Shown here: piece by piece, positions 27,501 through 34,591 of the stretch | How the letters are laid out: each line of letters begins with the position of its first letter | Position numbering within the stretch: position 1 is the first letter of the stretch | Source: Methylobacterium segetis | GTDB lineage: Bacteria; Pseudomonadota; Alphaproteobacteria; Rhizobiales; Beijerinckiaceae | Length of the DNA: 40,739 nucleotides | Assembly (NCBI RefSeq): GCF_004348265.1 | Contig: NZ_SMNT01000049.1 | Coordinates: 1-40,739, forward strand | Direction: 5' to 3' | Position numbers and translations under genes: made by a program | The notes under the pieces: generated by a model | Seen by the model: only the letters and a program-made list of their open reading frames with translations | Told to the model about the DNA's origin: nothing | The model's database searches: none

Positions 27501-27880
27501 ACTACGCGACGGCGTCCTCCTGGTTCCGCCGTGCGGCCGAGTTCGGCGTCCGCGACAGCCAGTACAATCTCGCCGTTCTCTACGCGCGGGGCCTCGGCGT
27601 CACGCAGGACCTCGTGCAATCCTACGCGTGGTTCGCCGCCGCCGCCGCGCAGGGGGACGACGACGCGGGCAAGAAGCGGGACGACGTCGCCGCCAAGTTG
27701 AGCCCGAGCGACCTCGCGAACGCGCGCAGCATCGCGACCGCGTTCAAGCCCCGCCGGATCGACCCCGCCATCAACGAGCCGCCGCCGTCGAACGAGGCTC
27801 CGGCTTCGATGACGCTCCTCGGCGCACCGCCCCCGAGCGGCGTGCCGGCGAGCTTCACCCCCCCGAAGAACCGCACCTGA
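24572..27880 (+). CDS. PodJ-like polar organiser candidate with Sel1 repeats
   Basis: 1102 residues. The start PSFEGFDPDVIEAAREVALRA followed by G-x-P-L-E-T-W resembles the N-terminal motif of Caulobacter PodJ-type proteins. Residues about 60-740 are rich in Glu, Arg, Leu and Ala in heptad-like order, predicting long coiled coils. A single transmembrane segment (about 752-773, PLLLGLAAIVLLLGALQAIGL-type) has Arg residues before it, so the N-terminus should be cytoplasmic. A Pro/Ala/Gln-rich linker (about 780-865) leads to a periplasmic domain with about four Sel1 repeats (870-1050: AQYKLAGHHEKG, SMHNLAVLYAEN, SQYNLAVLYARG). PodJ organises the cell pole. The peptidoglycan-binding domain of Caulobacter PodJ is not seen. 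Function inferred from architecture. Confidence 0.85.
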   Translation: MRRNPTPSFEGFDPDVIEAAREVALRAGVPLETWMASVLPAEKKPARRRRAPEETSAPEPASAPPKTAEPDTADRFTATLDALMSRLDAIDRTIAEDRVASKDAAGRGIEEIEARIAKAVGEGAAPVQKVADRLGDIERRMSELGEQLAAPRPLGRRGRPAIAEKRDAVSEIRQRQRELDGGEAGSDGVGALQRNLEERIEASRTLSPAISELQRETSRLRESIGGLATGQDVGALEQAMLSLANGVERTQEPANLAAIAAPIELIRVQVERLAGDVADNVHARVARDVERLAARVDSALSGGATGFADRDALSNLFGELDEIRRLIASLAGPERIQSLAQGVQAISAQVAQLQRGVGADHAEMAELRPLLEEIRSGLKVPNAGDLAEQIQAMARKLDALHERAARSAPAESQAILGRIDALADRMERVSASPVGDLIDRLEEFGETLRQPPRESAELATIQAQLRILAEKVDGVGARGGSEGLDALERQVLALTNRIDARGADPTLAGLERTMSELLRQVSSLREEAPIEAAAELAARNAVAAMVGRSQNADPAEIGGLRSAFSDLLHRHEASDQRLQSTLAGVQSALDRLVARLGTVEGDASVLRAAPKPPQAREEPIEERLLASTSMPAPRARGGRRPELPRISVGASVPAVDTARVADELLEPGAGRPSRETVPETGEPGDASADIKTSFIAAARRAAQAAQAEVASEASLAAELREDRAGIRASLAAPSRSTGRTARLRAEIDRRRRPLLLGLAAIVLLLGALQAIGLREDSAPAPAAPQIVESAPREAPATDSTTQARPAQAAAQAPVQAPAEPRTAPADPQTTQAIPARGADAATPAPGSARSVVPQVAGMGTLAGDLAGVPTGLAKLRQAALEGDGAAIYELASREADGRGMPRDLAVAAKLYEKLAAGGYAPAQYKLAGHHEKGSGVIRDLGQAKLWYGRAAEQGHARSMHNLAVLYAENPGPSGRPDYATASSWFRRAAEFGVRDSQYNLAVLYARGLGVTQDLVQSYAWFAAAAAQGDDDAGKKRDDVAAKLSPSDLANARSIATAFKPRRIDPAINEPPPSNEAPASMTLLGAPPPSGVPASFTPPKNRT

Positions 27881-27972
27881 ACCCGGCGGAACGGCCGAAC
27901 CCGGCAAAGCTTGGCCATATTGCCGCAGAGGGGGAACTGCCCGGAGCGCCGACCGTATACCCGTTCGGACGC

Positions 27973-27992
27973 GCCGGCCGGGACCGGCCGGC
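27973..27992. other. GC palindrome between the Sel1 gene and DUF3429
   Basis: GCCGGCC and GGCCGGC are perfect arms around GGGACC, and the symmetry extends two bases further on each side. It lies 22 bases before the DUF3429 start codon and could act on RNA as a 5' hairpin, or as a weak terminator for the upstream gene. No T-tract. Confidence 0.3.
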
Positions 27993-28013
27993 AATCCATG
28001 ACCGGGAGTGCTG

Positions 28014-28451
28014 ATGGCGCGCGTGACACCGGTTCCGCTCGGAGCCGTCATCCTCGGCGTCGCCGGGTTGATCCCCTTTCTCGGCTTCGCGGCCCTTGCC
28101 GTGAGCGGGAGCGACGGGGGGCTCGGGACGATCGGCCTGTCGCCGCGCACGATTCTCTCGGCCTACGGCGCCGTGATCGCGTCCGTCCTCGGCGGCATCC
28201 GCTGGGGAGCGGCCGCCGCTCGCAATGCGGGCAACGCGGATTACCTCGTCGCCATCGTGCCGTCCCTCCTCGCCTGGGCGGCGCTCGCGGCGCCGGCCCC
28301 GTGGGACCTTCGCATTCTCGGCGCCCTCGTCCTCGCCTGGGGCCTGATCGACCAGGACCTGCCGCGCCGGGGCCTCGTGCCGAGCTGGCTCGGCCGGCTG
28401 CGCCTCGTCCTGTCGGGCGTCGCCGGGGTCGCGCTGCTGATCGCGGCCTGA
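28014..28451 (+). CDS. DUF3429-family membrane protein
   Basis: 145 residues with four to five predicted transmembrane segments. The sequence carries the DUF3429 pattern: VPLGAVILGVAGLIPFLGFA at the N-terminus, LSAYGAVIASVLGGIRWGAA in the middle and LIDQDLPRRGLVPSWLGRLR before the last helix. The ATG at 28014 has GGGAG five bases upstream and is preferred over a GTG six bases earlier. Function of the family is unknown. It lies 14 bases before the transporter gene that follows, so the two are probably cotranscribed. Confidence 0.88.
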   Translation: MARVTPVPLGAVILGVAGLIPFLGFAALAVSGSDGGLGTIGLSPRTILSAYGAVIASVLGGIRWGAAAARNAGNADYLVAIVPSLLAWAALAAPAPWDLRILGALVLAWGLIDQDLPRRGLVPSWLGRLRLVLSGVAGVALLIAA

Positions 28452-28465
28452 CGGCGGCGCACGCC

Positions 28466-29536
28466 GTGCCGCGCGGGCCGGGACGGGAGCCGACGGGGCC
28501 TGCGGCGTGGCGGGCGGACGCCGCGGATCTCCTTCCGGGCATCGGCCTCTGCCTCGGGGTGGCCCTTCTCTCCATCGCCCTGCAGGCGGGGGAGGAGCAG
28601 GCCTTCGGGCATCCCTACGTGGAGGCCCTGGTCGTCGCCATCCTCGGCGGGATGGCGCTGCGCACGCTCTGGGAGCCGGGCCCCGGCTGGCGGCCCGGCA
28701 TCGCGTTCGGCGCCAAGCAGCTCCTCGAGGTCGCGGTGATGCTGCTCGGGGCCTCGGTGAGCCTCGGCGCGATCATCGCGTCGGGCCCCGTTCTGTTGAT
28801 CGCGATCATCGCCGTCGTGGTCGTAACCCTCTGGGCGAGCTACGGAATCGGCCGCCTGCTCGGCCTTCCGCCGAAAATCGCGATCCTGATCGCCTGCGGC
28901 AACGCGATCTGCGGCAATTCCGCGATCGCGGCGGTGGCGCCCGTGATCGGGGCCGAGGGCGACGACGTCGCCTCCGCGATCTCATTCACGGCGATCCTCG
29001 GCGTCCTGATGGTCCTCGGCCTGCCGCTGCTGATCCCGTTCCTCGGCCTCGGGGCCGGGGAGTACGGGATCCTGGCAGGCCTCACCGTCTACGCGGTGCC
29101 GCAGGTGCTCGCCGCAACCGTGCCGGCGGGCCTCGTCGCGACACAGATCGGCACGTTGGTGAAGCTCGTGCGGGTCCTGATGCTCGGGCCGGTCGTGGTG
29201 GCCCTGTCGCTGATGGCCTCCCGCTTCCGGGACGCGGCGCCGGCGCAAGCCGGCCGCCGCCGCTTCGACCCGCTCCGGCTCGTGCCCTGGTTCATCCTGG
29301 GCTTCCTGGCGCTGGCGGCCCTGCGCTCCCTCGGCCTCGTGCCCGACGCGGCCGTCGGGCCGATAACGAAGGCGGCCGGGCTCCTCACCGTGGTCTCGAT
29401 GGCGGGTCTCGGCCTCGGCGTCGACGTCCGGGTGATCGGGCGCGTCGGGGGCCGGGTCACGGCCGCCGTGACCCTGTCCCTCCTGCTCCTGCTCGGGGTC
29501 AGCCTCGGGCTGATCCGCGGGCTCGGCCTCGGCTGA
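28466..29536 (+). CDS. YeiH-family putative sulfate exporter (UPF0324)
   Basis: 356 residues from the GTG at 28466, a start chosen because the frame is open much further upstream but overlaps the DUF3429 gene there. About ten transmembrane segments. The family hallmark AILIACGNAICGNSAIAAVAPVI lies near residue 140, and FGAKQLLEVAVMLLGASVSL and TQIGTLVKLVRVLMLGPVV are also typical. Members are called sulfate exporters on limited evidence; the transported ion is uncertain. It converges with pdeM, whose stop abuts this one with no gap. The N-terminal 18 residues (GTG start, Pro/Gly/Arg-rich) are the least certain part. Confidence 0.88.
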   Translation: MPRGPGREPTGPAAWRADAADLLPGIGLCLGVALLSIALQAGEEQAFGHPYVEALVVAILGGMALRTLWEPGPGWRPGIAFGAKQLLEVAVMLLGASVSLGAIIASGPVLLIAIIAVVVVTLWASYGIGRLLGLPPKIAILIACGNAICGNSAIAAVAPVIGAEGDDVASAISFTAILGVLMVLGLPLLIPFLGLGAGEYGILAGLTVYAVPQVLAATVPAGLVATQIGTLVKLVRVLMLGPVVVALSLMASRFRDAAPAQAGRRRFDPLRLVPWFILGFLALAALRSLGLVPDAAVGPITKAAGLLTVVSMAGLGLGVDVRVIGRVGGRVTAAVTLSLLLLLGVSLGLIRGLGLG

Positions 29537-30289
29537 TCAGTCCCGGGCCAGCATGGTGCGGCCGATCGCGAAGACGCGCCCGTCGCCGAGGAGGTGGGCC
29601 GTGAAGCCGTTCGGGAAGAGCGGCTCGAAGGCGGCATCGCGCACGTTGAGGCCGCCCGTAAAGGCGCCGAAGGCCGGCATGATCAGCCGGTGGCCGTCCG
29701 AGACGAAGCAGCGGCGGCGCACGGCCCGCCCGCGCATCGCGACCTTGCCGCAGGGATGGAGATGCCCGGCGACCTCGCCCGCTGCAGCCCCCGGCCTCGG
29801 CTCGTGGCGCAGGGTCAGGCCGCCGAGGCTCAGCGTCTCCGTGTAGCGCCCGCCGACGCCCTCGTTGACCGCCGCGTCGTGGTTTCCCGCGATCCAGACC
29901 CAGTCACGGCCCTCCTGCAGCGCGGCGAGCAGGGCGCGGTCGCCGGGCTCCATCCGCTCGGGGCCGCGGGCGTCGTGGAAGGAATCGCCGAGCGCCACCA
30001 CGCAGCGCGGGTCGAAGCGGGCGACCGCCTCGTGCAGGCAGGCGAGCGTCTCGCGGGTGTCGTAGGGGGGCAGGAACTGGCCCGAGCGCGCGGCGAAGGA
30101 CGAGCCCTTCTCGAGGTGGAGGTCCGAGACGATCAGCGTCCGGTGCGCTTCGAGCCAGAGGCCGCCGCACAGGTCGAGGGTCAGGCTCTCGCCCGCCAGG
30201 ATCAGGCCAGGGGCCTTGGTAGCCTTCTCAAGTCTCTGGCCGAGCGCCAAGATCCGGTCCTCTCGCGTGAACGGGTCGGCATCGCTCAC
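29537..30289 (-). CDS. pdeM: Ligase-associated DNA damage response phosphoesterase PdeM
   Basis: A calcineurin-like metallophosphoesterase. The 250-residue product has the metal-binding blocks in order: TLIVSDLHLEKGSSFA (Asp, His), VVALGDSFHDARG, WIAGNHDAAV and GEVAGHLHPCGKV. These and the length fit the PdeM family found with ATP-dependent DNA ligase LigB, an exonuclease and a DEXH helicase. The GTG start at 30287-30289 overlaps the helicase TGA stop by four bases (GTGA), so translation is probably coupled. Neither ligase nor exonuclease is next to it. Confidence 0.93.
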   Translation of the reverse strand: MSDADPFTREDRILALGQRLEKATKAPGLILAGESLTLDLCGGLWLEAHRTLIVSDLHLEKGSSFAARSGQFLPPYDTRETLACLHEAVARFDPRCVVALGDSFHDARGPERMEPGDRALLAALQEGRDWVWIAGNHDAAVNEGVGGRYTETLSLGGLTLRHEPRPGAAAGEVAGHLHPCGKVAMRGRAVRRRCFVSDGHRLIMPAFGAFTGGLNVRDAAFEPLFPNGFTAHLLGDGRVFAIGRTMLARD

Positions 30290-32931
30290 GCCAGCGCCTC
30301 TTCGAGAAGCTGCGCCTCGGCCTCGGCCAGAATCTCGTCGGCCCCCTCTCCGTAGACCCGCTCGCGCCCGATCTCGAGCATCACGGAGACGGAGAGGGGC
30401 GAGACGCGGTCGAGCGCCTTGTGGATGATTCGCCCCTGGATGCGCCTTAGCATCATGCCGAGGCGCCTCACGTCGAGGAGTCCGGTTGCCGCATCCTGCC
30501 GGGCTGCACGCAGGAGGAGGTGGTCGGGCTGGTGCTTGCGCAAGACGTCGTAGACGAGGTCGGTCGAGATCGTGACCTGGCGCCCGGTCTTCTTCTGGCC
30601 GGGAAAGCGCCGCTCGATCAGCCCGGCGATCACGGCGCATTGCCGGAAGGTGCGCTTCATCATCGCGGATTCGTCGAGCCACGCCTCAAGGTCGTCGCCG
30701 AGCATGTCCTCGGCGAAGAGGGCCTCCAGGAAGCCCGGCTCGAAGCCGATGCGCTCGCCGACGTCGCGGGTCGTCCAGATGGCGATGCCGTAATCGTTCG
30801 CCGCGAAGCCGAGCGGCCTCAGCCGCGCCCGCTCCAGGCGCCGCGTCAGCAGCATGCCGAGCGTCTGGTGGGCGAGGCGCCCCTCGAAGGGGAAGGCGGT
30901 GAGGTAATGGCGGCCGCCGCGGGGGAAGGTCTCGACGAGGAGGTCGCGCGGGCCCGGCAGGAGCGAGCGGCGGCGCTGCTGCAGCAGGTAGTCCGAGACC
31001 TGTCGCGGCAGGCGGTCCCACTCGAACGGGTCGGCGATCAGCGCCCGCACCCGGGCGGCGAGGAAGGTCGAGAGGGGGAACTTGGCGCCCGCGTAGGAGG
31101 GGATCGCCGGATCGGTGCCGGGGCCGGCCTTCGTCACCAGCGCCTCGTCCTCGGCGAGCCCCTCGAAGCGCAGCACCTCGCCGGCGAAGAGGAAGGTGTC
31201 GCCGACGGTGAGCGTCTCGGCGAAATCCTCCTCGATCTCGCCGAGCACCCGGCCGGTCTTCGGCAGCACCGTGCCGGGCTTGCCCCGCAGCGAGCGGGCG
31301 AGCCGCACCTTCACCTTGCTCGCCTCGATGATGGTGCCGACGTTCATCCGGTATTGCTGCGCGACCCGCGCGTCGCGCACCCGCCAGAGCCCGTCCGGCC
31401 CGCGCAGGATCTTGGCGAAGCGCTCGTAGGCGCGCAGCGCGTAGCCGCCGGTGGCCACGTAATCGACGACCTGCTCGAACTCCTCCCAGGTCAGTCCGGC
31501 ATAGGGGGCGGCCGCCGTCACCTCGTCGTAGAGCGCGACCGGGTCGAAGGCGTCGGCGCAGGCCATGCCGAGGACGTGCTGGGCGAGCACGTCCGGCGCG
31601 CCGAGCCGGGCGTCCGGCGTGTCCTGCGCCGCCTCCTCGACGGCGTCGAGGGCCGCTTGGCATTCGAGGATCTCGAAGCGGTTGGCCGGCACGAGATAGG
31701 CTTTCGAGGGCTCGTCCATCCGATGGTTCGCCCGGCCGATCCGCTGCATGATCCGGCTCGCACCCTTCGGCGCGCCGATATTCACGACGAGATCGACGTC
31801 GCCCCAGTCGATGCCGAGGTCGAGCGTGGCGGTGCAGACGATCGCCCGCAGCTGACCCGCCGCCATCGCGGCCTCGACGCGGCGGCGCTGCTGCGCGTCG
31901 AGGGAGCCGTGATGGAGGGCGATCGGCAGCACGTCGTCATTGAGCCGCCACAGCTCCTGAAAGGTGTACTCGGCCTGGAGCCGGGTGTTGACGAAGACGA
32001 GCACCGTGCGGTGGGCCCGGATCAGGTCGTAGATCGCGGGCATCGACTGGTAGGCGGTGTGCCCGGCGAGCGGCAGCCGCAGGTCGATCTCCAGCATGCG
32101 CAGGTCGGGCTTGGCACCGCCCGCGACGACGACGAGGTCGGCCATGGGCGGCGGGGCGCCCTCCGCCTCGGGTGCCGAGGAATCGTCCTCCGGTTCGCGC
32201 GGGGGGCTCGGTGGCGCCCGTTCCGGAGAGGTCGCATCCCTCACCCCATCCCTCTCCCGAACGGGAGAGGGGGCTGCGTCGCGGCCCGGCAGCGCCTTCT
32301 GCGGCACGAGGTATCGGCGCAGCTCGTCCGGCTCCCGCACCGTCGCCGAGAGACCGATCGCGGTCAGGCCGGGGCTGAGGCGGTGCAGGCGGGCGAGCGC
32401 CAGCGAGAGCAGGTCCCCGCGCTTCGAGGTGACGAGGGCGTGGAGCTCGTCGAGGACGACGCAGCGGAGCGACCCGAACAGCTCGGCCGCCTCCCGGTGG
32501 GCGATCAGGAGCGAGAGTTGCTCGGGGGTCGTCAGCAGGATGTCCGGCGGCCGCTCGATCTGCCGGGTCCGCTTGTGGGCGGGCGTGTCGCCGGTGCGGG
32601 TCTCGACGCGGACGGGCAGGGCCATCTCGGCGATCGGCGCGTCGAGATTGCGGGCGATGTCGACGGCGAGCGCCTTCAGCGGCGAGACGTAGAGCGTGTG
32701 CAGGCCGGCGGCCTTCGTGCCTCCAGGCCGCCCGGCGAGCGCGACGAGGCTCGGCAGGAAGCCCGCGAGCGTCTTGCCGGCGCCGGTCGGGGCGACGAGG
32801 AGGGCCGAGCGGCCGCCGCCGGCGATCCGCAGGAGGTCGAGCTGGTGGGCGCGCGGCCGCCAGCCGCGCCGCGCGAACCAATCCGCAAAAAGCGGCGGCA
32901 GCGTCGGGTCGTCGGGCGGCCCCTCAGGCAA
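30286..32931 (-). CDS. Ligase-associated DEXH-box helicase (Lhr family) with a REP-encoded insert
   Basis: ATP-dependent superfamily 2 helicase of 881 residues, predicted to act in DNA repair. Visible motifs: Q-like HQLDLLRIAGG (30-40), Walker A APTGAGKT (47-54), DELH box (161-164), motif III LSAT (194-197), VFVNTRLQAEYTFQEL, motif V TATLDLGIDWGDVDLV and motif VI QRIGRANHR. A C-terminal Lhr-specific region follows. Between motif III and the second RecA domain lies a low-complexity insert (about 212-263); residues 220-238 (PSPVRERDGVRDATSPERA) are encoded by the REP-like element, in frame. The esterase stop lies six bases upstream and pdeM overlaps downstream. Confidence 0.94.
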   Translation of the reverse strand: MPEGPPDDPTLPPLFADWFARRGWRPRAHQLDLLRIAGGGRSALLVAPTGAGKTLAGFLPSLVALAGRPGGTKAAGLHTLYVSPLKALAVDIARNLDAPIAEMALPVRVETRTGDTPAHKRTRQIERPPDILLTTPEQLSLLIAHREAAELFGSLRCVVLDELHALVTSKRGDLLSLALARLHRLSPGLTAIGLSATVREPDELRRYLVPQKALPGRDAAPSPVRERDGVRDATSPERAPPSPPREPEDDSSAPEAEGAPPPMADLVVVAGGAKPDLRMLEIDLRLPLAGHTAYQSMPAIYDLIRAHRTVLVFVNTRLQAEYTFQELWRLNDDVLPIALHHGSLDAQQRRRVEAAMAAGQLRAIVCTATLDLGIDWGDVDLVVNIGAPKGASRIMQRIGRANHRMDEPSKAYLVPANRFEILECQAALDAVEEAAQDTPDARLGAPDVLAQHVLGMACADAFDPVALYDEVTAAAPYAGLTWEEFEQVVDYVATGGYALRAYERFAKILRGPDGLWRVRDARVAQQYRMNVGTIIEASKVKVRLARSLRGKPGTVLPKTGRVLGEIEEDFAETLTVGDTFLFAGEVLRFEGLAEDEALVTKAGPGTDPAIPSYAGAKFPLSTFLAARVRALIADPFEWDRLPRQVSDYLLQQRRRSLLPGPRDLLVETFPRGGRHYLTAFPFEGRLAHQTLGMLLTRRLERARLRPLGFAANDYGIAIWTTRDVGERIGFEPGFLEALFAEDMLGDDLEAWLDESAMMKRTFRQCAVIAGLIERRFPGQKKTGRQVTISTDLVYDVLRKHQPDHLLLRAARQDAATGLLDVRRLGMMLRRIQGRIIHKALDRVSPLSVSVMLEIGRERVYGEGADEILAEAEAQLLEEALA
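32223..32272. repeat. REP-like palindromic element, copy 2 (inside the helicase gene)
   Basis: A 50-bp element with 46 of 50 positions identical to the intergenic copy at 22403-22452, in the same orientation. The core palindrome is CCCTCTCCCG (32250-32259) and CGGGAGAGGG (32262-32271) with the loop AA. The three other differences are outside the core arms. It is read through in frame by the helicase gene on the minus strand. Confidence 0.85.
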
Positions 32932-32937
32932 GGGGGG

Positions 32938-33900
32938 TCAAGCGAGGGCCGTGAGGAAGCGGTCGATCAGTTCGAGCGCCCGCTCGGTCATCTCGCCGGG
33001 ATAGCGCACGAAGACGTGGCAGCCGCCGGGATAGACCGCCGTGTGGCCGCCATTGCCGGCCACCGCCCAACGGGCCGACATGTAGAGCGTGTCGTCGATG
33101 AGCGGGTCGGCGGTGCCGATCGTGAACAGGGCCGGCGGCAGCCCCTTCAGGTCGGCGTAGATCGGCGAGACGTCGGGCCGGCGCCGGTCGACGCCCGCGC
33201 GCACGTAATCGTCGGCGAAGCGGGTGAGGTCGCGGGTGTTCACGACGAGGCGCTCGTCGCCCCAGTTGCGCACGCTCGGCGTCAGCCCGAGATCGTAGAA
33301 GCCCGCAGTGAGGTTCGCGCCCCGGAAGGCGCGGGGCAGCCTGTGCCGGTCGCGCAGGCGCAGGAGCACCATCACGGCGAGATGCGCGCCGACCGACTCG
33401 CCGCCGATCGTCAACGCGTGCACGCCGAGCTCCGCCCGGCCGGGTCCGGCGAGCCACAGGGCCGCGGCCTCGCAATCCTCCAGGGCGGCGGGATACGGGT
33501 GCTCCGGCGCGAGCCGGTACTCGACCGAGAGGCAGATGAAGCCGCAATTGTCGGCAATCCGCTCCAGCCAGGGATCCTGCTCGTCGGCCGAGCCCCAGAC
33601 CCATCCGCCCCGATGGATGTGCAGATAGGCGCCGCGCGGCGACTGGCCGGGCCGCAGGCGGGGGCGAATCACGCGCAGGGCGAGGGGGCCGCCCGGCCCC
33701 TCGATCGTCATCGTCTCGGCCCTGGCGCTGCGCGGCATCGCGGGCGAGGCCTGGGTGCCGCGGCGGCGGCGCGCGCGCACCTCCTCGATCGGAAGCTCCC
33801 AGGGATCTTCCTGCGCGGCATGCGCGGCGACGATCTCGGCGTTGAGCCGCTTCGTTTCGGGATCGATCGTCGCCGGGTCGAAGAGGGCGTGGTCGATCAT
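32938..33900 (-). CDS. Alpha/beta-hydrolase (hormone-sensitive lipase type esterase)
   Basis: 320 residues of the HSL/family IV esterase group. The nucleophile elbow is IGGESVGAHLAV (G-x-S-x-G), followed by the acid in FTIGTADPLIDDTLYM and the His in PGGCHVFVRYPGE near the C-terminus. The oxyanion segment reads HIHRGGWVWGS, where family members usually have HGGG(W); the first glycine is replaced by Arg. ICLSVEYRLAPEHPYPA is a classic family block. The ATG at 33900 is preceded by GAAGG. First gene of a three-gene run with the helicase and pdeM. Substrate unknown. Confidence 0.9.
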   Translation of the reverse strand: MIDHALFDPATIDPETKRLNAEIVAAHAAQEDPWELPIEEVRARRRRGTQASPAMPRSARAETMTIEGPGGPLALRVIRPRLRPGQSPRGAYLHIHRGGWVWGSADEQDPWLERIADNCGFICLSVEYRLAPEHPYPAALEDCEAAALWLAGPGRAELGVHALTIGGESVGAHLAVMVLLRLRDRHRLPRAFRGANLTAGFYDLGLTPSVRNWGDERLVVNTRDLTRFADDYVRAGVDRRRPDVSPIYADLKGLPPALFTIGTADPLIDDTLYMSARWAVAGNGGHTAVYPGGCHVFVRYPGEMTERALELIDRFLTALA

Positions 33901-34108
33901 AGGGCCTTCGTCTCGTCGGTGGAGTTCGAGCGTAACACGATTGCGCGCAAGCGCGGACGGGGCATCCCGCTTCCGCACAGGCGGTTGACTGCGCAAGGAC
34001 CGGCGGCGTGGGGGCCGGTGACCTTGGCGGGCCGGGGCCGCATTGCCATCTCGGGGTGGAACGCGAAACCGCCTAACGCGTCAGGCGCTGGCGGGTTTCG
34101 CGGTGGGT

Positions 34109-34124
34109 GTGACGCATCCGTCAC
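34109..34124. promoter_or_regulatory. Short palindrome upstream of the DUF6460 gene
   Basis: GTGACG and CGTCAC are perfect 6-base arms around CATC, 54 bases before the DUF6460 start and in a 277-base divergent region shared with the esterase gene. It could be an operator. There is no visible -10/-35 pair nearby to support it, so the call is weak. Confidence 0.3.
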
Positions 34125-34177
34125 GCTTCCGCCGGGTTCGGGCGGTCTTCAGGGGGCGACTTCGCCGAGGAACACGC

Positions 34178-34531
34178 ATGATCGTCGAGCAGGACCCGCG
34201 CCGCCCAGGTTCGCGCTACCAGGGGTCGCAGTACCAGGCGCCGCCGCACGGCTACAGCGAGAATCGGCCCTCGTCGCTCCGCCGGGTCCTCGGCGGCTCT
34301 CCGGCCGCGGTCTTCCTGCGGCTGCTCTTCCTGTCGATCCTCGTCGGCGCCTTCATGGCGATGCTCGGGCTGACGCCGGCCCGCCTGTTCTGGCACGCCT
34401 ACGACACGGTGCGCGCGCTGGTCGATCTCGGCCTCGAGGCCTTCCACGATTTCGGCGGATGGATCATCGCGGGCGCGGTGGTGGTGGTGCCGCTCTGGCT
34501 CATCTCCCGCCTGTTCGCGGTCTCGAAATAG
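34178..34531 (+). CDS. DUF6460-like small membrane protein
   Basis: 117 residues. A polar, Arg/Gln/Tyr-rich N-terminus (1-35) is followed by LRRVLGGSPAAVFLRLLFLSILVGAFMAMLGL-type sequence (first membrane segment, about 45-66) and a second segment near the C-terminus (IIAGAVVVVPLWLISRLF). The arrangement, with LGGSPAAVFLRL and a Phe/Asp-rich middle, matches what I recall of DUF6460 proteins of Hyphomicrobiales. Function unknown. The longer open frame upstream is rejected because its extra residues are Arg/Gly-rich and cross the intergenic palindrome. Confidence 0.78.
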   Translation: MIVEQDPRRPGSRYQGSQYQAPPHGYSENRPSSLRRVLGGSPAAVFLRLLFLSILVGAFMAMLGLTPARLFWHAYDTVRALVDLGLEAFHDFGGWIIAGAVVVVPLWLISRLFAVSK

Positions 34532-34591
34532 CGCCGACCGCCTTCCGGTGAGGGGAGGCGCGGTCACACTCCCGCAATCGGACCCGACCCC

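Noticed and set aside
24497..28150. A 1217-codon minus-strand open frame opposite the PodJ-like gene
   Set aside because: Composition is typical of a shadow frame (Arg/Gly/Asp/Leu repeats), with no domains; the plus-strand frame has TM, coiled-coil and Sel1 features.
33983..34020. TTGACT in the esterase-DUF6460 gap as a -35 box
   Set aside because: No AT-rich -10 sequence lies 15-19 bases downstream; the region is almost pure GC.
30520..34551. A 1343-codon plus-strand open frame antisense to the helicase and esterase genes
   Set aside because: Gene-length antisense frames are common at this GC content. Its product is Arg/Gly/His/Asp-rich without motifs, while the minus-strand frames have clear family motifs.
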